64,000 nt of DNA from Tethya wilhelma (GCA_964030475.1 CAXIPT010000002.1:18237543-18301542); one strand, 5' to 3'; shown: positions 12,802-34,080, numbered from the stretch's first letter. Made by a program: numbers and translations. Notes: a model not told the origin generated them from the sequence alone.

Positions 12802-14342
12802 ATGTCTAAAGGCAAGAAAGCTAGTAAAGCGTCTGGAGAAACCAATGTCAACTGGGATTTGGGTCTTGTGAACGAAATTATTGATGACGTAAGCTGTAAT
12901 GTCATTTTCATGCACACAACTTGAGAGATGATCATGCTGCATGGCTCCCCTTTTGCTCCTACTTGTAGTCTTCCTGGACCTCATATTTGGTGTTCTTGGT
13001 GCCTGATAAGCCGCACTCTGATATCCATATCAAGGCATTGAGCAGTGTTGCAGATGGGGGCAACCGAAAGCGGTTTAGTGTTATTGATAGAGAGAGTATG
13101 TTGGCAACGGTAAGCTGATATAAGATACATATTAAGGTATAAATGTATACTGGATTCGATGGGTTGGTAATGGTCTCTGGAATTGTTTCCTCCATGTCCA
13201 CAATGTGTTGACAACAACTCTTAATTTTGTGAGCATGTACTGCTCATTTTAAAGTATTCCTGATTTGTAGTAACCACCAAAAAGGACTAATGCATGTAGC
13301 AGTGACAATGTGAGTACATGGCTTAGGTTAATGGTGGACATTTCTGGTAGCCAAATTATGCTGTTCTGTGTGATGGTGGTAATGTATGTAATGAGGTCAA
13401 CAGCAGTGCTTCCTGTACCTACTGCTGGTGGTTTGTGTCACATACATGTCTTGATAATGTAAGAAGAGTCACTATGGTGCATGCTACATTAGTTCTGCCA
13501 TCATAACTCTCACCACCTGGTTTCATTCACTGCCTATACTGGTATGCCATGCAAACACTTCACGTTGTTCTTCAGGCTAAAGACGATGCCAAGCTAGCAG
13601 CGTCTGCCCCTGCTGGTGGGGGAGGGAGGAAGAGCAAACAGAGTGCTCCGGTCACTACTTCTGAAAAGCCTCTGCACGTTCAGGTATGGTGGGTTAGACA
13701 TGACAATTGAATGATGTTGAAGTGTTTGATATCGCGTCAAGTTCAGTGTGTTTACTCGTTTGAATTTAGGTGTGTGAACAAGTCGTCAATACACTCAATT
13801 CCGGTGATCAAATGCCAGCATCGCTACTGGCCAAGATGCTCAAATACATGGTACTCAAGAAAAGAACACGTGATTTAGCTGAAAAGAATGCTAAACTAAA
13901 GGTACACCCTACCATATAGTTGTCATAAAATTAGTGCTTTACTACTCTCTATAATTCGGTACACAGGAGGCAACGGAGCCCCCTAAACCCCAGTCCTCTA
14001 CCGGTGGAGATGCTAAGGGAAAGAAAGGCAGTGGCTCAGGTGGACGAACCAGCAAAGCAGGTACATGATATATATTCCTTTGAAAATGCAAATAATATTA
14101 TTATTGAATTTTGCCACATAACTTCTTTATTAGCCGGTAAGAAAGGTAAAGAGACGCCAGCAGTGGAAGCAGCACCTGCCATTCCTCTTCCGGTCAAGCC
14201 TCCCACTACAATGAAGAAGAGAGGGGAAGAGGACCTCGACTCGAAATACATCAGTAAGCCAGTAGCACTTGAAATATGAAAATGGTCCTTGGTTGTTAAT
14301 TCGTGTTGTACATTGTGTAGATGATGAACCAAGTGATGGTCC

Positions 14343-14396
<54 letters not shown>

Positions 14397-17300
14397 CGTG
14401 TGTGTGTGTGTGTGTGTGTGTGTAATCACTGTATTGAAAGCATTGTATTGATGCTTAACTTTTAACCTTCAGTTCAAGATGATGCAGCTCCAGATGAGGC
14501 TGAACAAGCTCAGCTTGAAGAGTACTCGGCCAAACTGGTCACCTTTTGGAGTGAAATCAGTAAAGCCATTGGGAACTCACCGAGTGGATCCATGCTGAGG
14601 GATATGGCAATGGTGGAACTCCCAGCTACCAAAGTCACTGTGCCACAAGCTGAAGAAGAGAAGGTCAGTGAATGACAATGCTAACAACAATTGATATCAA
14701 TTGTGAGTATGGTAATGGACCGTCTCTCTTTTAGGCTGTGTATGGACAGGAATTGTTTGACAGCGTGGCTCAGAGGGTGTACCAATTGTTGGAGCAGTAC
14801 ACCCAATATCAGCACTACCTCAGCTATCTTGATCTCAAGCCTCTTCCTCTGGGTCCAGGAGAGTGCAAGAGTGAACAGGATCCCAAGACAGAACAGGGAG
14901 AAGAAAGGTATAATGATTGACGTCCTTTATATAGAGAGTACACTAAATACGTATGCTTCATCTTGTTTGCCCTAGCTGTGGTGATGATATGAAGGGCTTG
15001 GATCACTCTGGCGTGGACAAACGCACCTACAAAGAGCTACTCAGTGTTGTCCCTGAGGAGAGTATTTCCATTCCTCTCATCCTCCACTGCATGGTGGAAC
15101 AGGTACATATAGATATCACTGTATGAAGATCTATTGCTGTCACAAGGGGTTTGACTTGATTACAGGTTTCAGTTACACTCTCAGATACCAAGCCATTGTC
15201 TGCTGCTCAGTCAGGAAATGAGATTGCCCCTGCTATTATGGATGAATTGGACAACCTATTTTCAGTGTTTGTACCACCAGAAATAAACAAAGAGGTATGT
15301 TGAAAATGGACAAGTACACACAATGCATGTATAACTGTGTGCAACTGTTTGCAGGATTCTTCGCCAGATCATGACAAACTGGACCGCTCAGCATCGGCTG
15401 CAGATTGCACCATCATACCTCACGGTGATGTAGCAAAGGAGAAGACCTTCCAACTCAAGAACTCTGAGCAACTAGACATTGCAGAGAGTGAGACTACTGT
15501 CAACCAGCTCTCGGGTCTTGCCTCTCTTCTGTTTCCAAGTTGTGAGGCAAGCTGTTTGCACAAGGCCGATATTCACACACTGGAGCATTTCTGTCTTTCT
15601 GAGGACGTCACTCCCATGGGCCTGAACCATGCTCTCATTCTCTTGTCATTGGAGCACATCGACCTTCCAAATGCCAACACTCTACCTCGTCAACAATACA
15701 AGAGTGACTCGAGGCCGGAAGAACATCTTCTGTTCGATCATCCATTCTCTATTCCAATACGTGCACCTATCTCTCAAGAAAAAGCCCTCTTGCCGTTGTC
15801 CCAAGCCTCCTCCAGCTCTGTTGGTCGTTTGAGTGACGGTCCTGTCGGTCCTTTTGAGCTGGATCTGCCTGCCTCACCCGCAGACCTCTCCAGCTACTCC
15901 ACCCTCAGAGTCCTCAAAAAGGGAGCACTGCTGCAGTTGCTTCAGTCCCTGCAAGAGACACACCCTTACGTAGAGGTGTTTCATCACCAGCACAACCAGG
16001 CTGCCACTGTGTTGGTAGTCCACACTGGTTTCGATGGATCACCAGTGTACACCTACGAGTTTGTTTCACAAGCCCATTCCAAAGTTGGCTTTCAGAATTA
16101 CCTCCAGTATGTAGCTGAGGCGTATGGATCTGTCATAGACCAGGCAGTTGCCGAAGATGCAGAGAATCAAGAAGAGTTTGAACAGGAACAGAAAGCTCTC
16201 CTTGAAAAGAAGCTTCAGGACCTTAAACTGGAGGAAGAGAAAACAGCTTCTCTACCAGTAGAGCAAGAGACAACGAAGCCCAGTGCAAAAAATGCCAAGA
16301 AGAGTAGACAGAGTACTGCATCGGGCACAAAGAAAAGCAAGGCAACCTCTAAAGAGAGCACTCCTCGTGGCTCCACACTAGACCTGGCAGTTAGTGCTCC
16401 TGCCTTTGTACCGCCAAAGCGATTCGTAGGCTATGACATTGGCGATAGGGTACTGTTGACCAGATGTACTCACACCACCCTCTTTACAAGTGACGGTGTC
16501 CAAGTACATGCTGATAGAAACGTATTTGTTGAGGGTGATCTAAACATCAGTGTCTCTCTCTTGAACAGAGGACACAAGATCAGCTCTTTGCTTACTATTA
16601 AGTCGACTACTGATGTCGTTGCTGAGCCTCCCAGCTCCACACCCTCACAAGAGGAGAGTGGCCAGCAGTGTGGTGAGGAAGAGGAGACAACGCAGGAACA
16701 GCTGGTGAAGGGGATCCCTCAGCCTCCCCCACGTTTGAAGTACGGTGCTTTACACGCTTCGTTCAAAAACAGCTTAGACATCAGTGTCAGTCACTATGGT
16801 CCCAAAGCAAATGGAGAACTGCCTTATTCACCCAACAAACCCAGTATCTTGGATGAACCGGTGAGACAAGGTTCATCTAGTGGATCAAGACCGCAGTCCC
16901 AGCAAGGCATGTCACCGCAGAAACTGAGCAAGAAGCAGCAAGAGCAACAGCAACAGTTGTTGGAGCAGCAGCGACTGTTGGAGGAGCAGCAAGAGAAGGA
17001 GAGGAAGATTGCAGAGAAGGTGTTTAGAGAGGAGTGTGTTCGACTCGAGAGGCACAACAAGTACCAGCAGCTATTTGCCAACACCGAGTATGGTCTACAC
17101 GTTCACTGTCAGGTCCAAGTGGATCTCGATGCTGACGTTGGAGTCACAGATGGAAGTGATGGAGTCATCATCGTACGACAGAGCTACCCCGTGAAAACCA
17201 AGGGAGTGCAAGTGTGCGAGAAACACCTGGGTGTTGCTTTTCAAGAGAAGCAGCGATGCTATCTCCCCGATGGATTTGTGATCCGATATCTCACTGATGC

Positions 17301-20300
17301 CACAGTTATCATTCAGTGTGCTGATAGTAGCGTCTACCGCACAGCCACTAAAACAGAGATAGAGCTGTACGATCAGCTCATAAAAGAAGCATCACCCTCT
17401 ACGCAAAAGAGTGAGGATACTGTAGATGCACAACCCGAGGTGGAAGCAGTGTCTGCCGAAGCAAACAATCGTATCACCTCCGCTAATAGAGTGATGTTTG
17501 CTGACATGAAGGACAAGGGTAGTGTCTCTCCTCCACCACAGAGAGTCTGGACTATCACCAGACCTGATGGGAAGCGCTATCTTTGGAAGCAAGGCACTGG
17601 CAAACTCAGTGACAGTGCTAGAGAAGAAACAGTTGATGGATCAGCAGTAAAGGAGGAAGCCCCTGAGAATGAGGCTAATAACGAGAGTCCAGGTGTGGAG
17701 GAGGGAAGTGAGAAGGTCGTCAGTGAAGTCAATTTGAACCCAGCGTTTCCGTTAGACCCCCTGACCATGTTTCCAGCCACTGATCCTGTCACAGATGAGG
17801 TGAGTCTTGTCACACTCGGTGTCTTTGATTATTTTTGTTTTCAATATACCATTTCACATGTATTGTTACCTCTTCTATTAGGTGTATATCACTCGTGAGG
17901 ACAATGTGGTCCTCCTACAGCGTCCTGATGGCTCGTACATCTCTGAATTTGCAGATGGAACAAGATTTACCCTTACTCCAACAAAGTCAAAGAAAAAAAC
18001 AAGCAGAGTTCCTTCGCAAGTGATGGCCGAATGTCCTGGATTTGCAAGAGTCACCTACAACCTTCACGACAACAGATGTCAGCTAGACTTTCCTGACGAG
18101 TCCTCTGTCACGTGCTCCACTGATGGCCACTACGAGGTCTTTAGAGCTGATGACTACAAGCTTGAAGTGACTCCCGATGGGAGGGCTCTCTATGCTGTAT
18201 CAGGAGGAGGTAGGTACACTCTCAGTCACACTGGTGAGGGGGACATCCTGCATGGTTTAGATCGACAACAAAACAAATATCTTGTGGATGAAAATGGAGT
18301 CGGATCTGCAGTTCAAGTGAATGATACCAAACTGCCAATGCACCAAGACTTCAAGCCACGTTACTTTGTCGTCAACTCTGATCACACAGCCTACGAGATG
18401 CTAGATTCTAATCGAGTGAAATCAACCATCTCCAAAGCAAAGAAAAACTCGGGAACTATTGTTCTCAAAGAGCCTCTATTTGCTGACATGGCCAGCTCCT
18501 CTACAACCATCGTTGAGCCCATTGTCAGAGACAACAGTGCCTCTTGTGTTGTGCCCTACAGAGAGACAACCATAGTGCCTGTGAACCTTCAACTTGGTAG
18601 CAGCAGTAAAGGAGGTCAGTCGGAATCATCTCAGAAGGATCTTCAAAAGCCAAGAAGGTTTGGGACCACTGCTGGAAGGGGGTTGATGATTGGGAGCTAT
18701 GTGAAACCACCACCAGTCCAGCCTTATGTTCACCCGAGTGCTCTCAAGTATCAGCAGTTCTTACATCTCCAACCTGTTGTTGATGCAAGACGAGAGAGCA
18801 TACTGTCTGCAGTGACCTCCTACATCCGATGGGGCCAAGATCAAGATAGAAAGAGAGAAGAGGTGCAGCCAATCGACGAGCGAACTGATGCTGAAAAGCT
18901 TGCTGCTGACAACCTGAGGGAAAAGTGGCATCAAGAGAGTGATGCTTTCAAAGCTTCAGCATTAAACCTGTCTTCTCGATATGCACAAGCTTGTTCAGAA
19001 GAGGGTAGAATCTCAGTCACGATGTCCATTCCAAGGTCACCTCTCGTTGAAGCATACCTCGAAAATTCTAAAAGGGAGCTACAAGAAGCAGAAGAGATCA
19101 AAGAGGCCCTCCGCCATCAAATAGTCCCTCCGTACTTTGAGTCTGATGAGGGGAAACAGTTCCTTCAAAGCCAAGAGCCAGACATGGACCTCCTCTCTTC
19201 CAAACTTGCCCAACCAAAACGTGTTCCATCCCAACAACAAACATCAGGTCACTCGACGCCTTCTACTCTCCACTCTGTATCGATGACACTGCCACTCGAG
19301 GACCCAGTCTCTCCTAGTCAGAGCGAGCTCGAACCTGTGAGCTCAACGAGCAAGCTGCGCCCCTCACATCCCACCCCTGAACACGCACACGGCAGGGGTA
19401 CACCTACCCAAGTACGGCCGACCAACCCCACACCACTTCAAGCCACTCTGAGTGGTTTCAAGGAGCCCCGCTCTGATGCAGCCTTCACCCTTCTGACCGC
19501 CACCTCTGATCACAGTAGCAGCCGGTCACCAAAGAGTGTGCTGTTTGATGAGAGTGCCGATCGCAACAGTAGTACACTTGGTTCTATAACCACCGATCTA
19601 CTTCCCTTGAAAGAGGGTGACTCCATTGCTGGAAAGGACGAGAGCACTGCTGTTACTAGTGTCAGACCAAAGATAAAAGTCAACACTAAGGTCAGTTGGC
19701 TTGTAATTAAACCTGTCATGTCTATCTAGCTATTGTACTTGGTACCACGGTCTTGGTAGTTGATAGACCATAATTCCTTGTATGCCATCAGCTGTAACTA
19801 TCTAATCTGGTCTGAGACTGTCTATTTCAATGTTTGTGTCTGTGTGTGTATGTATGCATGTAGGTACACAAATTAAGTAGATAACTGTGTTTAAGTGCTA
19901 ATGTTTTGTTCTCATAGTTTGCCACAGTAGAAGAACCTGTTCGTCGCAAGATACGTACCTCATCCACATTTGGCGGTGGTACTGCTGTCATGAGAGGTTT
20001 TGAGGTGTCCCCTGAAATGATTGACTTTGGTGTCCTTCGTGAAGGATCGACCTACTCCTTCACTCTAACAGCCAAGAACACCGGAGTTGACTCTTGTAGA
20101 TTCAAGATAAAGCAGCCACCACCATCCACTGGTATCAAAGTCCTGTACTCACCTGGCGCTGTAAGTGCATTATTACTATAGTTACCACAAATATGTACAA
20201 ATTGTTGTGTGTGAGTGCAGTGTGGCAGAGTGGCTAAGTCGATGTGACTAGTAGCCTTGTGGTTGTGTGTTCAAAGCTGGGTCATGGCAGGTGTATGTTA

Positions 20301-20497
20301 AAGTCTTTTCTTTCCTTCTCTCCATCCAATTCTTTTCACAGGTTGCTGCTGGCATGAAACGTACTATAGCAGTGGAGGTATTTGCCATGGCTGTTGGTGC
20401 CCAAGGGGAATATGGAATAGGCTCTATATACCATGAGCTGGAGATAGTCTCGGAGACTAGCATTTTACATCTACCCATTAAAGCAAATATCCTATAA
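12802..20497 (+). CDS. SPAG17: SPAG17 / PF6-like central-pair protein
   Basis: Fifteen exons: 12802-12888, 12969-13109, 13576-13683, 13770-13901, 13967-14060, 14134-14253, 14321-14347, 14473-14663, 14735-14907, 14976-15102, 15166-15294, 15355-17799, 17882-19690, 19918-20160, 20342-20497. All phases close, giving 1993 residues, against about 2200 in mammalian SPAG17. SPAG17 (PF6 in Chlamydomonas) builds the C1a projection of the axonemal central pair. Seen here: an N-terminal W.....DSSWTSYLVFLVPDK block, Lys/Gly/Pro-rich linkers, the very long exon 12 with a Gln/Glu coiled coil (about 16930-17040) and repeated DG[SKR]YLW/DGSYI-type segments, and a C-terminal FEVSPEMIDFGVLREG stretch typical of ASH/HYDIN-like beta-sandwich domains, ending LPIKANIL. 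The exon 7 donor lies inside a (GT)n repeat; only the cut after base 14347 restores frame among the first options. A tRNA-derived repeat lies in the last intron. Confidence 0.92.
14346..14422. repeat. (GT)n microsatellite containing a splice donor
   Basis: A long GT run, with GCGT interruptions near its centre, forms the 5' end of SPAG17 intron 7. Every GT is a potential donor; a shift of two bases changes the reading phase. Confidence 0.95.
20215..20285 (+). repeat. tRNA-derived SINE relic
   Basis: GTGGCAGAGTGGCTAAGTCG resembles the D-arm/A-box of a class II (Ser/Leu) tRNA, and GTGTTCAAAGC resembles a degenerate B-box. The acceptor stem does not pair and the B-box is imperfect, so a SINE head or tRNA pseudogene is more likely than a working tRNA. 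It lies in the last SPAG17 intron. Confidence 0.5.
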
Positions 20498-20510
20498 TAA
20501 GTAGAACTAA

Positions 20511-20516
20511 AATAAA
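20511..20516 (+). terminator. Polyadenylation signal of SPAG17
   Basis: A canonical AATAAA lies 14 bases after the SPAG17 stop codon. Such a short 3' UTR fits a compact genome. Confidence 0.6.
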
Positions 20517-22232
20517 TATATTCCAGGATCTTACAAATTAAAATTAATGTTCACAAAATTTATAGTTGTATTTATGTACACCTTAACTCACTACCCCACC
20601 TGTGTTAACCAGTACTGTGTACAACAACCGTCGACCAGACCACCCTTCTGGGGATGAAGCCAAGGGAGTGAAACTCATCTCGACTAGGCCAGCCTCCAGA
20701 GAGGATGTGACTAGGCCTCAGAGAGTCTGAGATAGATACTCCCCAAGACATACTTGCACACAATCGTATTATGGTGATGTCATTATACACACCTGTTTGT
20801 TATAGACTATGTCTAGATGCAACACTGGTCATGGTTATGTTACTTTACTTCCAACAATGATTATTCTTAAATCTGTGTTGTGTGCAATTCCTGTTCATGT
20901 GTACAGAAAGAATGCTGTTGGTAGGTAGGAGTTGGTGTAACATGTGTCCCTGATTGCAGATGTGTCACCATACCATACTGTTGTGGTGCACTTGAGCAAA
21001 CTTGAGCAGAGTACAATTGGGAGTGTACTACTTGGTTTCAGCACAGTTACATTATCTGGTGTTAGATTGTACACACTCCAGGATGTGGTGGAGAGTAAGT
21101 GATGCTTGAAGTGAAGCTCTTCAATGTTCTACTACAGGCACTGAGTGACTCTTGTCCAATCAGCTGACTGAGGTCTCCCATTTCAACCACACTGCAATAG
21201 CCAGGCTTCCACATGGTCTTCTCACACACACAGAAAAGCTTAAAGTTGGTGGTGCTAACTACATGACACCAGCCCCCAAACCCAGGTGTTCTCATGCCCT
21301 TCTCTGGATAGCAAAAAAATACATTTCTCTTGGTGCTCTATCACTGGGTAGATGCTGGCTGACCTTTTTCAAGTGCCTTATTTGGATAGCTAAAAACCAA
21401 CAGATTTAAATGAAAGCTGGTTGCCATGATGTTGCCTATTAGGGTATTGTGTGTTAAACTAATTTCCCTATCAAAAACCTTCATCACTATCCAGGTGCCC
21501 TGCCTAGCTAGCTTCTTGTGATTCACTTAAACTTGTAGCTAAATACACCAAGAATTACTGCAAACCAAAGTTGTGTGGCCACAAAACCTAGTTTTCAGAG
21601 GACAGAGAATGCCACACCAGCTGGGTGTAGAGACATACAATCACATTCAGTTGGTAGTGACCACTTTCAGTATCAAAAATCATACTCAACATTGCAATGA
21701 CAGCATACTCTCACAGAAATTGAAATTTGCATGCATAGTATGCCTGTCATGCATGTTTCATGACTGTACATACCGGTATGACTGATAAGGTGTGATCCGC
21801 CTATAGGTCATGCGCAGTCTATGTCTGTAGCCTACACTCTGCTCTATTGTAGCATGCATGCGTGCAGTTGATTAGCTCATGCATGCAGTTGTTAATTAGC
21901 ACGTACGTAATAAACTACCGTAACATCCGCTTGTGGTGGAATTACATGCTTTGCATACCACAATCAGCTGATTCAACATTGTAAATGCGAGTGTTTTTCT
22001 GGAGTGCGCTGAAAACTGGGAATCTCTTTGTACTACCAATTTTTAATGTCGTAGCTACAGGAATCTCCTGCTCTGACACTATCGATATTTAAAAGCATTC
22101 TGGATCTCAGTTTGCATGACGTACAAGTTATCCATCTTGCAAAGCCAAATTCAACTCTCGTTCTGTTGGGCGATCCCTGCATGGGCAAGTATTCATTGTG
22201 CATTGTTCTGATAGAAATTTCCGCCCCTTCTC
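20517..22232. other. Intergenic stretch, no gene recognised
   Basis: I see no exon with splice support. Small ORFs (for example 21152-21409) have no recognisable domain. The right end should contain the CDK promoter and 5' UTR; it has several ATGC-rich palindromic steps but no site I can name. Confidence 0.5.
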
Positions 22233-29891
<7,659 letters not shown>

Positions 29892-30536
29892 CTATAGTAG
29901 CTTAAGTGCTTCTGTCCTTTTTATTAATAATAATAATTATTTTGTGCTTCAAAAGTTGTTTGCATATTTTGTGTCCTTTCTCTTTGTTTGTCAAGTGTTA
30001 CGTACTGTTAGTTTGTTGTACCTGTCTATTGAAAAAGTACTTGATGTGTTGCTGTATATAATTATTCATAACAAAAATTAGTGTACACTGATAATAATAA
30101 TTTACAAGCACAAAGTGTTGGTTAACGTTACTTCATATACAAGAGTCACAAAAGGCTTGTCTCTGGCTACTAGCTAGTGATTTATTCCACTCCACTTATT
30201 GTCATGTGATTGCTTAATTAGAGCAAGGGCCTAGACCCACCCCATGCAGTAAAAAATTCTGATCAATGGCAAGTTTTATAACCACTGAACAGTGAAACGT
30301 TACAACTAGTAATTGTACTAGTTCTGAGTAACAGTTTATAACTATTGCATGACCAAAAAAATTTTAAAAAGACTTATATACTGCCAACAGAAAGGAATTC
30401 TGAACTCAACACGTGACATTATTGCTCTATATTGTCTGGAAACTTAAAGCTCACAAATGTTAATTTTAACTAACAGCTCTATTTACAATATACAGTAGCT
30501 AGATGTACACAATAAAAATGTTTGTAGGTGTGTTCA
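29892..30536. other. Convergent intergenic region (CDK 3' end / P450-A 3' end)
   Basis: The plus-strand CDK and minus-strand P450 gene converge here. From about 30090 the sequence matches the 3' flank of the second P450 copy (about 34145-34587), for example around AAAGGCTTGTCTCTGG, so it belongs to the duplicated unit. Confidence 0.6.
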
Positions 30537-33500
30537 TCAAACCAGTGGTTTTATGGTGAACTCTGCCTTGCTACTCTCACCATAGTGCATCTCTAGCTCG
30601 AAGTCGGGAGGCAAAGTTAACTGAAACCGTTTTAGCAGCCTAGCCAGGATAATCCTTGCTTCCAGCTGCAAAAGATTGAGTATAATAATTATTGCAAGTA
30701 CACCTGTACCATACACTGATGCATCTTACCAGTGAAAACACTGAGCCGATGCAGGAACGATGGCCTCTTGCAAATGGAAAGTAGACAAAGGGATTAGGCC
30801 TGAAAAAAAGGACCAATTTTAATAATATTATAACTGACATTCATGTGATTTGTGTACTAACTTGGGTTTGTCTGATTTGAATCGGCTTGGATCAAATTTC
30901 TCTGGATCTTCAAAGTTCTCTGGCAATCGGCATGTGGCTAATGAACTCACCTGTAAAATGGGCAAACACTATAAAATTTACTATTAGCTCACTATGATTA
31001 TCTTCAATTAGGTTTCTTACAGAGACGATGGTATCTTTCGGACACTTGTATCCTCCAAGGACAGTGTCTTCACTCAGACCTCTAGCCACACCATCAATTG
31101 GTGGGAATATCCTTAGAGTCTCTTCCAAAACCTTGATAATAGGGACACAGATCAAGAGAAATAACTATTAATTTTTATGAGGATAGTCTGATCCAGCTGT
31201 TAGGTTTTATTTATTTATTTTTACTAAAAGGAGCTAAAACTAAGAATTACAGAACATGATGGGATTGGGTTTTACAGCTGGCAAGAACACCACCGCTTTC
31301 TTTCTTACTTGAAGAGTGTAATGAAGTTTTTCAGCATCCTCAGGAGTGACATGGTCTTTGTCTCCCACCACCTCCTCAATCTCCTCCATCACCTGCTGGT
31401 AGACTGAGGGATGTTTGCAGATCAAGATGAGAGCAAATGTGAGGAGATTTGAAGTTGTTTCTTGACCTGTATATATATATATATATATATATAATATAAA
31501 TCTAACTAATCATGATAATTGTTTACCAGCTATATAGAAAGTCACAAAGTCATCGACCAAGTCTTCAATTGTTGTACCATCACTTTCAGTCTCTAAATAA
31601 AGACAGCAAGTGAAGAAGCAAGAACCGTATATTATGCCATGCACAGTTCTTACTGGCAATTTTTAATATTTGTGTCAGTATGTCATTGGGTACAGTCTCT
31701 CCCTGTTCAATAGCTTTGATCCTACTCTTGATAACACCTCTGCCAATATTTCGAATGGCCTTTGCTGCTCTTCTATAGGAGCGAGCTTTGAATGGATGAA
31801 TATACTGCAAGGAAAATCAAATAGTTGCCCAAACAGTACTATAATTATGGGGTGCCTATAATGTTGTACCTCATATCCATAGTAGTAGAACTGTAACTCA
31901 ATTGCAGTCATTGTGAGTTCCATCAAATGAACTATCTCCTCATCAGAACTGAAGCTCTTGAGTTCAGGGATCCCAGATGACCAAGTACGAAAGTCACTCC
32001 CAAATGCAACCTTATTGTTTATGCACAGAATAACTATAGTCATGTGACCCATTAATAATATCTTACTGTTGAAATAATGTCCAGGGTAGCAAGAGTAAAC
32101 TGTTTCTTCATAGGAACAGCAGTTTTGCCATCAGCCAGGGGAGTGAGTGTTTGGATGAGTCTGTCCACACACTGGTTGAATGCCAACCCAAGGGACTTCA
32201 AATAACTGTACCACACATGTTCAAAGGAAATAATAAATGGAGCACACAATTTTCATAAGAACAGGCCCTACACTTTTCTGAACATTGGGTCGTAGAGACT
32301 GCGACGCTGCTTCCATGCATCATAGTTAGGTGCTGTTGCCAGACTACCACCCATAAATCTGTAAACAAATTCTTGCATGATATAAATTAGTCACAAATTT
32401 AAAGTTCAAAGTTCAAAGTTCAAAGTTTAGGCCAGATTATACAGCTAGTGTCATTAACTAAAGATTGATACATGATACATTTCATACCTTTGGCCAAACA
32501 CTTGCGTTACAGAATCATATATAGCTGGTGGTTTGTATGCATTTGGATTCATGAACACAGTCTGAAGGGAGGACAATAATAATGGTACATTCATCATTCA
32601 CACGCAAATAATTATACATGGTTGTATATGTATGTACTCAAACATTATACATTACCTTGACATCTTTTGGGTCCAGGACTACAACAGAGTGAATATGAAA
32701 GATATAATACACAAACACTGGTCCACATTGTTGGTACCTGAATCAAATAAAACTTAATGACGTCATAATTATTATTATTTATGTCTCATAATAATAAGTA
32801 CATACTGATGTTTACTGCTAGATGCATGCGAGCAAAGGCATCTGCATAGTAATAACTGGGCAGTGAAAGATAACCATGAATGCATTCACTGCTCCTCTTT
32901 GCAATTTGGCCAGCTCATGATCAACAATTTACCTTACTACGAACTCGAGGTCGCATTACTTCCAGTGAACTCTCGTGACACACAGACACATGGACACACA
33001 AAACTTTGCTTATAATAATAATTATGATAGTGCATGAACTCGATCATGTCGGTCATGTGCTGGCAATCAAATCTAAATCACATGATGATATACTTGCATC
33101 ACTTGCAAGCAAGCACCTGATGCTTTAGCTAGTTGATGAAATTTAGTAATAGTTACAGTTAACTGTGGATCAGTTGCACTGCATAATACAATATAATAAT
33201 GTAGAATATATGCACCATACATAGCTTAATTTGATCCCTGAGTCCTCTTCTACCTGTGCATGACTAAGAGAAACTTATATATACCTTCACTGAAATTATT
33301 TTAACTTGCTTGTTTGTTAAACTTCCAATCTAGTGACTGTGACCCAAAAATAAACAGCATGCATGCATGGGGTATGTATTCTCATACCAGTCAATGAAGA
33401 TAAGATCAAAAGGAGCTTTACACTCTGCATACTTCAGTACTGGAACCAAGTGACCAAGAAAGAAACTAGATGAAGAATTCAAGTGTTGTATAACCAATAA

Positions 33501-33708
33501 TCCCAGTATTATACAGAGCAATCAATAGTAGCCCAATGCAAGTGCATGGAGCTTTAGTAACTTACTTGAAAGGTTTAGGGGTTGGTATATGAGCATACTT
33601 CCTGTGGATGTAGAACAGGTAAGTGGAGTAGAAGACAAACAGACAGAAGAGGATCACCAGGAGGATTCCAGCAATCCAGAGGACAGTACCCACAATATTT
33701 ACAGGCAT
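30537..33708 (-). CDS. CYP46-like cytochrome P450, copy A
   Basis: Fourteen exons on the minus strand, 5' to 3': 33708-33566, 33465-33388, 32737-32656, 32561-32488, 32358-32272, 32205-32067, 32010-31870, 31804-31654, 31592-31527, 31466-31309, 31131-31021, 30950-30862, 30799-30730, 30665-30537. Phases close to 505 residues. An N-terminal membrane anchor (about residues 5-33) precedes the IPTPKPF proline hinge. The I-helix reads DDFVTFYIAGQETTS, the K-helix EETLRIFPP (ExxR) and the heme loop FARGHRSCIG with the axial Cys. VTFYIAGQET and DILTQILK recall CYP46 (cholesterol 24-hydroxylase); substrate is unknown, and I infer an ER sterol or lipid monooxygenase. The exon 5 donor is the second of two overlapping GTs, needed to keep frame. 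Intron 4 carries a short TTCAAAG tandem repeat. Confidence 0.88.
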
Positions 33709-33949
33709 AGCTATCAATCAAATTCTTTAATATGTCAGATTAGAACTGAGCCCTGTTTGTTTATACAGAGCAAGAAAGTTATAATGACATCATGCATAAT
33801 GATGCAACCATGAATACACTATATAATAATTATACGTAGTCATTATAACCTATATTAAAATTAAAACAGTTGACATTGTATGCATGTATAATTAACACTA
33901 ATCAACCAAATAAAAGCTTCTATAGTATATATAATACTCTGCCTAATCA

Positions 33950-34080
33950 CTGTCACCACAATGCATTTCTATAGCTTGAAGTTAGGAGGCGTAAAAGTGA
34001 ACTGAAACTTTTTCAACAGTCTCTTGCAAATTGATAGTAGACAAACGTCAGACGGATCAGGCTTGGATGGAAAAAGATCA
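33950..34080 (-). pseudogene. Relic of a third P450 copy (fused exon 13/14 fragment)
   Basis: Read on the minus strand, this fragment has FVYYQFAR, matching the start of the heme-loop exon (FVYFPFARG). It then joins directly to LLKKFQFTF, matching the last exon (LLKRFQLTL), and meets an in-frame stop where the live copies read ELEMHYGE. The Cys loop and the intron between the exons are missing. It lies exactly between the two functional copies. Confidence 0.75.
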
